A stretch of 64,000 bases of DNA, taken from positions 1-64,000 of the forward strand of contig JAFAFU010000025.1 in the NCBI GenBank assembly GCA_023423335.1, written 5' to 3'. The notes below the pieces were generated by a model, which was not told where the DNA came from, ran no database searches, and saw only the letters and a program-made list of their open reading frames with translations. Below are positions 45,422 to 53,456 of this stretch, piece by piece. Made by a program: the position numbers and the translations under genes. This DNA is from Bacillota bacterium (GTDB lineage: Bacteria; Bacillota; Clostridia; Lachnospirales; Lachnospiraceae). Within the stretch, counting starts at the first letter, position 1. The number at the start of each line of letters is the position of its first letter.

Positions 45422-45682
45422 ATTTATTAGCCCCGCTTTCTTTTAACAAACCTATAATGAACGCTAAAAGCATAAGAACCAATCGAAATGAATCGATTAA
45501 ATGCAACTGGCTGCCATTCTTTTCAGATTAGGCCCTATAGCTTTGCGTCATTACTTTTCAGTAAGTTTGCCAATATTCTTCTCTATACTACAAAATATTA
45601 CTATTAATTTGCCCGTCTGTATAGAGCAGATATCAGTAATAGGCCTAATTTACTGTTAGCGGCACCTTTACCGGGCAAATAA
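45422..45682. other. Intergenic region
   Basis: AT-rich spacer between the GGDEF-like gene start and the znuA terminator. It must hold the promoter for the former, but no convincing -35/-10 pair, gene or RNA was found. Confidence 0.4.
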
Positions 45683-45714
45683 AGAGCCTTGCAAACCAGC
45701 GTTTACAAGGCTCT
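45683..45714 (-). terminator. Terminator of znuA
   Basis: AGAGCCTTG (45683-45691) pairs with CAAGGCTCT (45706-45714). On the minus strand the stem is followed by TTATTTG. It lies about 20 bases after the znuA stop. Confidence 0.75.
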
Positions 45715-45735
45715 ATCCGTTTACGAAACAAATAA

Positions 45736-46689
45736 TTATTTTGCCAGGCTATTATATACTCTTTCACAATTTTCCCTGATACGTTCCAAGTAACTTAAAT
45801 CATCTTCCGGGCTTTCCATCGTATAGATTGTTTGGATTTCTGCGCCCACCTCATTAGCCAGAGTTTTTGATACTTCAGGGCTGGCCATCTCTTCTGCAAA
45901 AATTGTGGTAATTTTCCTCTCCCTACAATATTCAACCAGCTTGGCAAGCTGTTGGGGGCTAGGTTCCCCTTCCGCAAAAACATCCTCGACACTGTTCTGT
46001 TCCAAACCAAAATCCCTGCAGAAATAATTAAAGGCGGCATGACCGGTTACAAAATATTTATTATCCAGAGCGGCAAACTTGTCATTATATTCATTGTAGA
46101 TATCGTCCAGCTCCCTGATATAATTTGCCGCATTGGTCTGGTAGAAGTCCTTGTTCTCCGGATTGGCCGTTGAAAAACCATCAGCGATATTTTGTACAAT
46201 GGTTTTAGCTTCCTTCAGACTTAACCAGGTATGAGGATCATATGGACCATGTTCATGACCGTGTTCGTCTTCCTCATGTTCGTCCTCTTCATGTTCGTCC
46301 TCTTCATGTTCATCTTCTGCATTTTCAATTACATTAGTCCCCTCTGATGCAGTAATTACGGTTAAAGCATTGTTTTGTGCAGCATCAATTGCTTTCTCTG
46401 CCCAGGGCTCCATACCCAGGCCGTTATAGACAAATAGACTGGCTTCGCTAAGACCTGCGATATCAGCGGCCTTTGGCTCAAAATCATGGGGCTCTGCTCC
46501 TGTCGGTATGATTGTATAAATCTCTGCCTTATCCTGGCCGACAGCAGAAGCAAATTCATATAAGGCATTGAAAGAAACATATACCTGCAGCTTATTCTTA
46601 TCAGAAACAGTATCCTTGGCATTACTTTTACATGATACGAGAAATAAAGCCATGCAGAAAATTAGTACCGGAACAAATAATTTTTTCAT
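45736..46689 (-). CDS. znuA: Zinc ABC transporter substrate-binding lipoprotein
   Basis: A 317-aa cluster A-I metal-binding protein. The lipoprotein signal ends at LVSC. Metal-site regions are GAEPHDFEPKAAD (His), a His/Glu/Asp-rich loop made of tandem EEDEH repeats and HGHEHGPYDPHTW (about residues 125-155), VTGHAAFNYFCRDFGL (His), and TIFAEEMASPEV leading to the last site. The acidic/His-rich loop is typical of zinc-specific members. ATG at 46689 follows GGAGGTAATC; the longer frame starting at 46722 runs through a hairpin and is rejected. It is divergent from znuC-znuB, its expected partners. Confidence 0.93.
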   Translation of the reverse strand: MKKLFVPVLIFCMALFLVSCKSNAKDTVSDKNKLQVYVSFNALYEFASAVGQDKAEIYTIIPTGAEPHDFEPKAADIAGLSEASLFVYNGLGMEPWAEKAIDAAQNNALTVITASEGTNVIENAEDEHEEDEHEEDEHEEDEHGHEHGPYDPHTWLSLKEAKTIVQNIADGFSTANPENKDFYQTNAANYIRELDDIYNEYNDKFAALDNKYFVTGHAAFNYFCRDFGLEQNSVEDVFAEGEPSPQQLAKLVEYCRERKITTIFAEEMASPEVSKTLANEVGAEIQTIYTMESPEDDLSYLERIRENCERVYNSLAK

Positions 46690-46786
46690 GATTACCTCCA
46701 TTATGGCGCTTCGCGCCATCACAAAATTTGATGAAAGAAACCGCCTTGCGGATTCTTTCCGAGTGAAAGCGATTTTTCTTTCACTC
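46690..46786 (-). repeat. Modular leader element before znuA
   Basis: Read on the minus strand: stem GAGTGAAA...TTTCACTC (46786-46761), GGAAAGAA, an inner stem CCGC-AAG-GCGG, TTTGTG, hairpin ATGGCGC-GAA-GCGCCAT, and AATGGAGGTAATC before the ATG. The two end blocks are nearly identical to those before the Hint gene at 38946-39077. Confidence 0.55.
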
Positions 46787-46804
46787 TTACGCCTTCTGCT
46801 TGTT

Positions 46805-46823
46805 ATTGCAATTCATTTGCATT
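46805..46823. promoter_or_regulatory. Fur/Zur-like 9-1-9 box, copy 1
   Basis: ATTGCAATTCATTTGCATT matches the inverted second copy at 46862-46880 at 16 of 19 positions. It lies just downstream of the znuA -10, where binding would block transcription. Confidence 0.5.
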
Positions 46824-46827
46824 AGTA

Positions 46828-46856
46828 ATAATACTATAAGTGGTACAATCTGTCAA
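46828..46856 (-). promoter_or_regulatory. Promoter of znuA
   Basis: On the minus strand TTGACA (46856-46851), a 17-base spacer and TATTAT (46833-46828). It is flanked by the two Fur/Zur-like boxes. Confidence 0.7.
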
Positions 46857-46861
46857 TGGCT

Positions 46862-46880
46862 ATTGCGAATGATTTGCAAT
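46862..46880. promoter_or_regulatory. Fur/Zur-like 9-1-9 box, copy 2
   Basis: ATTGCGAAT-G-ATTTGCAAT is a 9-1-9 inverted repeat with one mismatch, the architecture of Fur-family operators. It lies between the -35 elements of the two divergent promoters, so it could control znuA and znuCB together. Confidence 0.55.
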
Positions 46881-46885
46881 AGGTA

Positions 46886-46914
46886 TTTACAAAAGAAATA
46901 AAATGAATTACAAT
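46886..46914 (+). promoter_or_regulatory. Promoter of the znuC operon
   Basis: TTTACA (46886-46891), 17 bases, TACAAT (46909-46914), located 59 bases before znuC and directly after Fur/Zur-like box 2. Confidence 0.65.
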
Positions 46915-46973
46915 CGACTAATAAGCAGTTAAACACAAGAGTATCAATAAGGAATAAACACAGGAGACTTGTT

Positions 46974-47639
46974 ATGATAAAAATTGACCACTTATGGTTC
47001 TCATATACCGGAAGGCCGTCATATATCTTATCAGATATTAATGTTGAAATATCAGAGGGCGAATATATCTCTGTCATAGGCGAGAATGGCTGTGGCAAGA
47101 CAACCCTGATGCGGCTGTTGCTTGGTATCCTGAAACCGACCAGGGGAAGTGTTGCTGTAGATGCGAAATCGATAGGCTATGTTCCGCAGCGGAATAATTT
47201 TACCAATAGTAATTTTCCTATTACCGTATTTGAGGTTCTGTATTCTTATTTAAGGCTTTTAAAATTAAAGGATAAGTCAATCATAACGGAGGTTTTAAGA
47301 ATTACGGGAATGGAAGGCTTAAAAAACTCATTAATGGGCAGCTTATCGGGCGGTCAGACACAAAAAGTACTCATCTCAAGAGCCCTCATGGGAACACCGG
47401 AATTATTAATCCTGGATGAGCCTTCCACAGGGGTTGATATAGACAGTCAAAAGGAGATCTATGGACTATTAAAGAAGATGAGCCTGGAACAAAAAATTAC
47501 CGTAGTAGCAGTGGAACACAATCTTCAGGCAGCATTTTCCTATTCGACAAAGGTATTTCATTTACAGAATGGGCTGGGGCATCTTTGCAGCCCTGATCAT
47601 TATACAAGGGAAGATATCCCCGCTTACAGAAAGGATTGA
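46974..47639 (+). CDS. znuC: Zinc ABC transporter ATP-binding protein
   Basis: A 221-aa ATPase with Walker A GENGCGKTTLM, signature LSGGQTQKVLISRAL, Walker B LLILDEPSTGVD and switch His in VAVEHN. It matches the ZnuC/AdcC type. Its gene is divergent from znuA and directly precedes the permease gene (4 bases between stop and next ATG). Confidence 0.92.
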   Translation: MIKIDHLWFSYTGRPSYILSDINVEISEGEYISVIGENGCGKTTLMRLLLGILKPTRGSVAVDAKSIGYVPQRNNFTNSNFPITVFEVLYSYLRLLKLKDKSIITEVLRITGMEGLKNSLMGSLSGGQTQKVLISRALMGTPELLILDEPSTGVDIDSQKEIYGLLKKMSLEQKITVVAVEHNLQAAFSYSTKVFHLQNGLGHLCSPDHYTREDIPAYRKD

Positions 47640-47643
47640 TGGC

Positions 47644-48474
47644 ATGCTTCAATATAGATTTATTCAAAATGCAATACTGATATCGTTTATGATCGCTGTT
47701 CTTTGCCCGTGTATCGGCATCTTTTTGGTTGTAAGGCGTTATTCCATGATAGGGGATACTTTGTCTCATTCCTCATTGGCAGGGGTTTCACTGGGTCTGC
47801 TTTTTAATAAGAATCCGATTATCAGTGCCTTTCTGTTCACATCGCTATGCGGAGGATTGATCGAATTTCTCAGAAAGTATTTTAAAAAATATACGGATTT
47901 AATACTATCAATTGTCCTGTCCTTAAGTGTTGGCATTGCGATAACCATTATCAGTTCCGGGAAATTAAAGGCCAATGCGGAAACCTATATGTTTGGCAGT
48001 ATTCTCACAGTTTCGAAGACAGATATCATTACGGTATTTATTCTTGGGATTATTACGATAGCGGTAATAATTCTATTATATCATCAGCTATTGTATATAT
48101 CCTATGACGAAGAAGCGGCAAGAGTAGCGGGAGTCAGGGGTCAGCTCATAAATTATGTCTTTTCTATCCTGGTTGCCTCCTGTATCGCTGCGTCGGTCCG
48201 CATTGTCGGTGTACTTGTTCTCAGTTCCATGATAGCGATACCGGTTGCCACAGCGATTCAGCTGGAGAAAGGATTTAAAACTACGCTTATTGCATCCATA
48301 TTATTCAGTATTTTTGATATCATGACAGGCTTATTTCTTTCCTATTACATTAATGTAGCTCCTGGAGGCTTTACAGCAATTGTATCGGTCCTCGTGCTAT
48401 TGCTTGTGATTGTAATCAAAGGCCTTCTGAAAAAGCTTTCCAATCGAGCGGGGGAAATATCGGATGCAGGATGA
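47644..48474 (+). CDS. znuB: Zinc ABC transporter permease
   Basis: A 276-aa protein of the ABC-3 permease family with about 8 membrane helices and hallmark sequences IGDTLSHSSLAGVSLG (near residue 38), YDEEAARVAGV, and VLSSMIAIPVATAIQL followed by GLFLSYYINVAPGG. ATG at 47644 is preferred: AAAGGA is upstream and the hydrophobic first helix starts there. The in-frame start at 47569 lies within znuC. Confidence 0.92.
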   Translation: MLQYRFIQNAILISFMIAVLCPCIGIFLVVRRYSMIGDTLSHSSLAGVSLGLLFNKNPIISAFLFTSLCGGLIEFLRKYFKKYTDLILSIVLSLSVGIAITIISSGKLKANAETYMFGSILTVSKTDIITVFILGIITIAVIILLYHQLLYISYDEEAARVAGVRGQLINYVFSILVASCIAASVRIVGVLVLSSMIAIPVATAIQLEKGFKTTLIASILFSIFDIMTGLFLSYYINVAPGGFTAIVSVLVLLLVIVIKGLLKKLSNRAGEISDAG

Positions 48475-48566
48475 TTACAGAATATTATCTGTTTTTTCAG
48501 ATAAGACAATGTCCCGACTGTATAGGAAAAAACATAGGATAGCACATCATCGGACGGAGGCAAGAA

Positions 48567-49559
48567 ATGACGAAAATTGATATCATATCCGGCTTTTTAG
48601 GCGCAGGAAAGACAACACTGATTAAAAAGCTGCTGGAGGAAAAAGCATTTACAGAGGATAAACTTGTGTTGATTGAGAATGAGTTTGGTGAAGTTGGAAT
48701 TGATGGGGCGATACTGAAGGGCTATGGCATCAATATAAAGGAAATGAATTCCGGCTGTATCTGCTGTACGATTGCGGGAGATTTTAATAAAGCCCTGAAA
48801 GAGATGATGAAAAGATACCGTCCGGATAGAATTATTATTGAACCCTCCGGTGTCGGAAAGCTTTCCGATGTCATAAAGGGCTGCAGACAATTTGCTCAGG
48901 ATAAGACGGTGTCGGTGAATATATGCATAACCGTAGTTGACGGTATGAAATATAAAATGTATATGAAGAACTTTACTGAATTTTATTCCGATCAACTGAT
49001 CCATGCGAAGACAATTATTCTTAGCAGGACGCAGTTTATGAAGCCCGAAGAACTGGGATTTATCATTGATGATATCAGAAAATATAACAAGTCCGCCCCG
49101 CTGGTTATTACTGCCTGGGAGCTGCTGGCAGGGAAAGAGATAATAGGGCTTTCTGAGAATACAGAGCAATATTCGTTAGAAAGCAATGTATGGAACGAAT
49201 TTAAGCTTTTGGGAAAAGCCTCGGAGAGATCCTATAGAATTGCAGATAAAAGGATATCGGGATATATTCAAAAGAGGCATAACCATGCGGATGATGTATT
49301 TACTGTCTGGAGCAAGGAGACTGCCGCAATTTTTGATGACCGCCGTTTGAAAGAGGCACTGAATAATCTGGATAAGTCAGGCGGGCATGTCCTGAGGGCA
49401 AAGGGGATTGTGAGGACGGATAGGAACAGATGGGTCCAATTTGATTATGTGCCGGGGGAATATAGTATAAAGGAGGCCGCCGCAGATTTTTCCGGCAGGA
49501 TATGTGTTATCGGGGAGCAGATAAGCGACCGGGAGCTGCAGGGACTATTCGGATTATAA
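48567..49559 (+). CDS. COG0523 (CobW/YciC-like) GTPase, probable zinc metallochaperone
   Basis: A 330-aa G3E-family GTPase. Walker A is GFLGAGKTT (residues 9-17), followed by ENEFGEVGIDGAIL, the metal-binding GCICCT (63-68), EPSGVGKLSDV, and a C-terminal CobW domain (HVLRAKGIVRTD). Its place in the znuCB transcription unit points to zinc homeostasis, like B. subtilis YciC/ZagA, rather than cobalamin synthesis. The expected NKxD-type specificity sequence is replaced by SRTQF, which could alter nucleotide preference. GGAGG precedes the ATG. Confidence 0.85.
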   Translation: MTKIDIISGFLGAGKTTLIKKLLEEKAFTEDKLVLIENEFGEVGIDGAILKGYGINIKEMNSGCICCTIAGDFNKALKEMMKRYRPDRIIIEPSGVGKLSDVIKGCRQFAQDKTVSVNICITVVDGMKYKMYMKNFTEFYSDQLIHAKTIILSRTQFMKPEELGFIIDDIRKYNKSAPLVITAWELLAGKEIIGLSENTEQYSLESNVWNEFKLLGKASERSYRIADKRISGYIQKRHNHADDVFTVWSKETAAIFDDRRLKEALNNLDKSGGHVLRAKGIVRTDRNRWVQFDYVPGEYSIKEAAADFSGRICVIGEQISDRELQGLFGL

Positions 49560-49610
49560 GAGAGGTTTGACCGTATATCCATAATATCAATTTTAAGCTT
49601 TTAACGGGGA

Positions 49611-51194
49611 GTGATTTCATTGGTGATACCGGTTTATGTTGTTACCGGATTTTTGGGATCAGGAAAAACAACTTTTTTAAACAGTTTTTTAAATAATAAG
49701 GATTTCAAAAACAAGAAGCTCCTAATCCTCCAGTTTGAAGAGGGGGAAGAGAATTTCAGGAGTAAATATTATAACTGCAGCCTGTTAAGCATTCCCATTA
49801 AGACATTTGAGATGGATAAAGAGAAGACAGTGAAGGAGCTTCATGCTTATTTAGCAGAGGGATCATTTGATGAAATATGGATTGAATGGAACGGGATGCT
49901 GCCGTTTTCACAGCTGCAATCCCTGATGGTGCAGCCATTACTGTATAAGACCTGCAGAATTGAAAAGGTAATACATATCGCATATGTATCTGTTATAAAA
50001 AATCTGCTCGGTAAAACGGGAAGCGCTTTACCGGAGCAGATATCAAACAGTGATTTTGCTGTTATACATAACGGGTTTCCAGCAAAGGAGTATAATCTGG
50101 CCAGACAGATATTACGGAGCATCAACCCCGGTATGGGAGTTTATATCATAAAATCATATGCAAAATTATATAACCGGATATACCGGCAGAAGAGAGATCC
50201 GATCGGAGCCTTTATTATACAGGTTTTGGTATTTGTTCTGCTTTATTTGATTCTTAATCCGATATTGGAGCAATTACAAATTCCCGTAAATAAAATAATT
50301 GTGATTTTTATCGGTGTCATATTGCAGGCAATCCCTTTTTTGTTAATTGGTGTGTTATTATCATCGGCGATCCAGGTATTTGTCCCAAATGATTTTATTG
50401 AGCGAAGGTTTCCCAAATCTTCTGGGGCAGGAATGATGATAGCCCTGCTGCTGGGTTTTTGTCTGCCGGTCTGTGACTGCGCATCCATTCCCGTTTTTCG
50501 AAGTTTCGTTAAAAAAGGGATACCGATTCCGGTTGCCGTAACCTTTATGACAGCCACTCCGGTGATAAACCCCGTTGTAATGCTATCTACCTACTATGCC
50601 TTTGGGGGTGATTGGGTGATTGTGGTCACACGGGTATGCCTGGGCATTATGTCAGCTTTACTGATCGGACTTGTTTGCGGCGTATGGCAGTCAAAAGGAA
50701 ATGATTTCACCGGCGGATATGATAAGCTTATGTGCAGCTGCGGCTGCTATGAGGTCAATCAGGAGGGCTCCTCTGCAAAAGCAAAAATCAATTTATTTCT
50801 TCGCCATTCGCAAATGGAGTTTTTCAGTGTGGGTAAATATTTAATGATTGGTACTTTGGTATCCGCAATTCTTCAGACAATCGTATTGAATAAATCCGCG
50901 ATACAGGGAGAAAACGGATATATCATTTCAATTATCTTTATGATGTTCATGGCATTTGTTCTATCCCTGTGTTCCTCTTCCGATGCAGTCGTAGCCCGCA
51001 GTTATGCGAATCAGATGCCGCTCGGAGCAATCATGGGCTTCCTGGTGTTTGGCCCCATGATGGACATAAAAAACGTTTTGATGCTATCCTCCGGTTTTTC
51101 AAAGAAATTCATTGGGAAATTAATATTTGTTGTATTTATGGTATGCTTTTTTATCATCGTCCTATATTCGGAATTCTTACTGGGAGGTATGTAA
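49611..51194 (+). CDS. Fusion of partial COG0523 P-loop domain with YraQ-type permease
   Basis: A 527-aa protein. Residues 1-185 look like a shortened G3E GTPase: VTGFLGSGKTTFLNSFL is intact, and WIEWNGMLPFSQLQ matches the switch region. The CxCC metal site is absent (YNCSLLS at its place) and there is no CobW C-terminal domain. From about residue 205 it is a permease of the DUF318/UPF0718 (YraQ/ArsP-like) family, with GAGMMIALLLGFCLPVCDCASIPVFR, TFMTATPVINPVVMLSTYYAF, SSSDAVVARSYA and FGPMMDIKN. Start choice is uncertain: GTG 49611, TTG 49620 and GTG 49623 all lie just after ACGGGGAG. It is 51 bases after the COG0523 gene. Confidence 0.8.
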   Translation: MISLVIPVYVVTGFLGSGKTTFLNSFLNNKDFKNKKLLILQFEEGEENFRSKYYNCSLLSIPIKTFEMDKEKTVKELHAYLAEGSFDEIWIEWNGMLPFSQLQSLMVQPLLYKTCRIEKVIHIAYVSVIKNLLGKTGSALPEQISNSDFAVIHNGFPAKEYNLARQILRSINPGMGVYIIKSYAKLYNRIYRQKRDPIGAFIIQVLVFVLLYLILNPILEQLQIPVNKIIVIFIGVILQAIPFLLIGVLLSSAIQVFVPNDFIERRFPKSSGAGMMIALLLGFCLPVCDCASIPVFRSFVKKGIPIPVAVTFMTATPVINPVVMLSTYYAFGGDWVIVVTRVCLGIMSALLIGLVCGVWQSKGNDFTGGYDKLMCSCGCYEVNQEGSSAKAKINLFLRHSQMEFFSVGKYLMIGTLVSAILQTIVLNKSAIQGENGYIISIIFMMFMAFVLSLCSSSDAVVARSYANQMPLGAIMGFLVFGPMMDIKNVLMLSSGFSKKFIGKLIFVVFMVCFFIIVLYSEFLLGGM

Positions 51195-51196
51195 AG

Positions 51197-52150
51197 TTGC
51201 GCGGAAAAGTATTTAATCCTCAGGTATTTATTGAGTTTTTATGCTATATATTATTTTCATTGCTGATACTCCATTTGGTAATCAGTAATAAATATCTTTC
51301 CTATGTCACACCGAGGATGAAGCCTTATTTGATCTTTACATCAATTGCCATGGCTGTATGGGCATGTGTTGGGCTTCGCCGGTTATTTAACCCGCAGCAC
51401 AGATTGCGGGCAGCTCATTGTTTTGTATTGGTGCTTCCGATATTATTTATAATAATGCCGCATAAGCCGATCAGCGGATCGGATATATCGGCCGGTTATG
51501 TGAACAGGAATATCTTAAATAATATTGCCGGCAATAATTCTTATAAATTATCAACCCTGCCTACGATCAGTCCGTTAGAGGATAATACATCTATGAAGGA
51601 CAATACCGGCGTTACGGATAAGACTTCCGATATGGACCAAATCACATCTGCAAATGAGGAAGGGCTGTCGGATCGTTTTTCAAATGGTGAAGCAGGCGGT
51701 CAATCAGATGCTTATGCCGCTGACGAACAAAATATTTTACCGGATGACAGACCCGTACGGACGTTACCGGGATTGGATGAAATTAATCAAAGGATTACCA
51801 TATCCCATGAGGAATTCTATCTCTGGCTGGTTGAGATATTTTCCAACATGGATAAATTTGACGGATATCAAATCACGATAAAAGGATTTGTCTTTAAGGA
51901 TGATCCGGAATTGATAGAGAATGAGTTTATGATTTCAAGGCTGTTGATGTCCTGCTGCACCGCTGATCTAGTACCCGGCGGTATCATCTGCCGTTATGAT
52001 AAGATTTCCGAATTGGAAGCGGACACCTGGATTACCGTGGAGGGTGTGATACAGATCGGAGAATACCTGGGATATGATGAGCCGCAGATTATTGTAAAGA
52101 ATATATCGGCAGCGGAAGAACCGGAGGATCCCTATATCTATCCATATTAG
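51197..52150 (+). CDS. TIGR03943-family (YcgQ-like) membrane protein
   Basis: A 317-aa protein. Three membrane helices occupy the first 100 residues. An acidic low-complexity stretch follows (about 105-195: NTSMKDNTGVTDKTSDMDQ). The C-terminal domain contains FDGYQITIKGFVFKDDPE, RLLMSCCTADLVPGGIICRY and DTWITVEGVIQIGEY, the CC-containing pattern of TIGR03943 proteins, which accompany YraQ-type permeases. TTG at 51197 is chosen because GGAGG lies 9 bases upstream and the preceding gene ends at 51194. The frame extends much further upstream but overlaps the permease gene. This is likely the last gene of the zinc operon. Confidence 0.8.
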   Translation: MRGKVFNPQVFIEFLCYILFSLLILHLVISNKYLSYVTPRMKPYLIFTSIAMAVWACVGLRRLFNPQHRLRAAHCFVLVLPILFIIMPHKPISGSDISAGYVNRNILNNIAGNNSYKLSTLPTISPLEDNTSMKDNTGVTDKTSDMDQITSANEEGLSDRFSNGEAGGQSDAYAADEQNILPDDRPVRTLPGLDEINQRITISHEEFYLWLVEIFSNMDKFDGYQITIKGFVFKDDPELIENEFMISRLLMSCCTADLVPGGIICRYDKISELEADTWITVEGVIQIGEYLGYDEPQIIVKNISAAEEPEDPYIYPY

Positions 52151-52206
52151 TTTTTAAAATATAGATACACAAAAAAATAAGATCTTCTTATAATAAAATA
52201 ATAAAA

Positions 52207-52232
52207 CAGCTCCGCGTGCGGGGCTGCTTTTT
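52207..52232 (+). terminator. Terminator of the zinc operon
   Basis: CAGC-TCCGC-GT-GCGGG-GCTG folds into a tight hairpin and is followed by CTTTTT. About 57 bases after the last stop. Confidence 0.85.
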
Positions 52233-52336
52233 AATGTGCATTATTTCGACAAGTATTATTAACCTCACTCATTGTTCAATATGTCATATTAATGAAAAGG
52301 TTTTATGCAAAAATAACAAAAATTAACAGGAACATA

Positions 52337-52365
52337 TTTACACATATATACAATTGTGATATAAT
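52337..52365 (+). promoter_or_regulatory. Promoter of the GH11 xylanase unit
   Basis: TTTACA (52337-52342), 17 bases, consensus TATAAT (52360-52365) with an upstream TG. It is 222 bases before the xylanase ATG, leaving a long leader that contains a 59-codon ORF. Confidence 0.7.
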
Positions 52366-52393
52366 TAAGGAAATAAATGGTTAAGTTGATTTT

Positions 52394-52573
52394 ATGAGAA
52401 AGCGGAAAAAGAATTTTTCTAGACAGGGAGCGCCGTCAGAGGTTTACAAAATAGGACACAGGACCAATGCTGCAGTACCAAGAGAACAACCGTCAAAGCC
52501 TGAAAGGGAGGGATCTCGTAAAGCTGATACTCAAATAGTATGTAGGAGCATAGTAACCAATAAAATTATTTAA
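52394..52573 (+). CDS. Possible small basic protein in the xylanase leader
   Basis: A 59-aa frame from ATG 52394 (MRKRKKNFSRQG start, C-terminus IVCRSIVTNKII), very basic, ending 13 bases before the xylanase ATG. Its stop overlaps the start of the TAAGGAGG ribosome binding site of the next gene. The ATG lacks a clear ribosome binding site of its own. It could be a leader peptide influencing xylanase expression, or chance. No family recognised. Confidence 0.3.
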   Translation: MRKRKKNFSRQGAPSEVYKIGHRTNAAVPREQPSKPEREGSRKADTQIVCRSIVTNKII

Positions 52574-52586
52574 GGAGGAGCTAAGT

Positions 52587-53225
52587 ATGAAAAAGTTAAA
52601 TAAGAAAATTTTGGCGTTATGTTTTGCAATTTCATTTAGCTTTACCAGCATGTTTGCAGGAACCGCATTTGCGAGCTACTGGCAACATTGGACCGATGGC
52701 GGCGGACAAGTAAACGCTACCAACGGATCCGGCGGAAATTACAGTGTTTCCTGGACAAACTGTGGTAATTTTGTCACCGGTAAAGGCTGGGGTACTGGAT
52801 CAGCATCCAGAGTATGTAATTACAATGCCGGGGCCTATTCACCATCCGGTAACAGTTATTTGACGTTTTACGGGTGGACAAGAAATAGCCTCATAGAGTA
52901 TTATGTTGTTGACAGCTGGGGCAGCTGGCGTCCGCCGGGAGAAGGTTCCCAGGGCGTCAATGTAAGCAGTGATGGCGGTACCTATAATGTTTATCGGACC
53001 ATGCGGTACAACGCACCTTCCATCGACGGTACACAGACCTTCCCGCAGTTTTGGAGTGTCCGTACGGCGAAGAGGGGAATCGCAAGCAACGTTAAAATTA
53101 CATTTGCTAACCATGTAAATGTCTGGAGGAGCAAAGGAATGAATCTGGGAAGCAGCTGGGCATATCAGATTATGGCTGTAGAGGGATATCAGAGTAGTGG
53201 ATACGCTAATGTTACGGTGTGGTAA
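52587..53225 (+). CDS. Secreted endo-1,4-beta-xylanase, GH11
   Basis: A 212-aa single-domain enzyme. A signal peptide (KILALCFAISFSFTSMFAGTAFA, cut before SYWQ) precedes the jelly-roll: YWQHWTDGGGQVNATNGSGG, then the nucleophile region IEYYVVDSWGSWRPPG (Glu104), FPQFWSVRTAKR (thumb-adjacent), and the acid/base MAVEGYQSSG (Glu199). GH11 enzymes cut the xylan backbone between unsubstituted residues. No carbohydrate-binding module or anchor is present. TAAGGAGGAG precedes the ATG. With GH51 and the CE15-like protein it indicates use of glucuronoarabinoxylan. Confidence 0.96.
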   Translation: MKKLNKKILALCFAISFSFTSMFAGTAFASYWQHWTDGGGQVNATNGSGGNYSVSWTNCGNFVTGKGWGTGSASRVCNYNAGAYSPSGNSYLTFYGWTRNSLIEYYVVDSWGSWRPPGEGSQGVNVSSDGGTYNVYRTMRYNAPSIDGTQTFPQFWSVRTAKRGIASNVKITFANHVNVWRSKGMNLGSSWAYQIMAVEGYQSSGYANVTVW

Positions 53226-53284
53226 CAGTACATCGCCATAAGCAGGCAAGCTGACGGCATCTTAACCGTAAAGTCTTTTATCAT

Positions 53285-53336
53285 TTGATATAGCGGGGCC
53301 GGCTGCTTCTCAGCCGGCGGCCTGACATATATCAAA
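53285..53336 (+). terminator. Hairpin after xylanase gene
   Basis: An inner stem GCCGGCTG-CTTCT-CAGCCGGC is nested in an outer TTTGATATA/TATATCAAA pairing. A T-run is lacking, so termination strength is uncertain. Confidence 0.5.
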
Positions 53337-53456
53337 AAGTAATACCTACATACTATTTGAATATACCTTTCAGAAAAGCGGAGGGGGACAGGCTTTGGCC
53401 GTTTCCCTCCAGCTTGGTCCGTTATGGCATATAACTTTTACGAGAGGAGATATATA

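Noticed and set aside
46261..46320. Short tandem repeat considered as a CRISPR-like array
   Set aside because: These are in-frame repeats encoding the EEDEH metal-binding loop of ZnuA; no spacers.
50969..51196. N-terminal extension of the TIGR03943-like protein
   Set aside because: The frame overlaps the permease gene by over 200 bases; TTG 51197 with a well-placed GGAGG is a better start.
52400..52586. Possible c-di-GMP riboswitch before the xylanase
   Set aside because: A few bases (GTCAAAGCC) recall the GEMM motif, but the conserved core and the paired helices could not be found.
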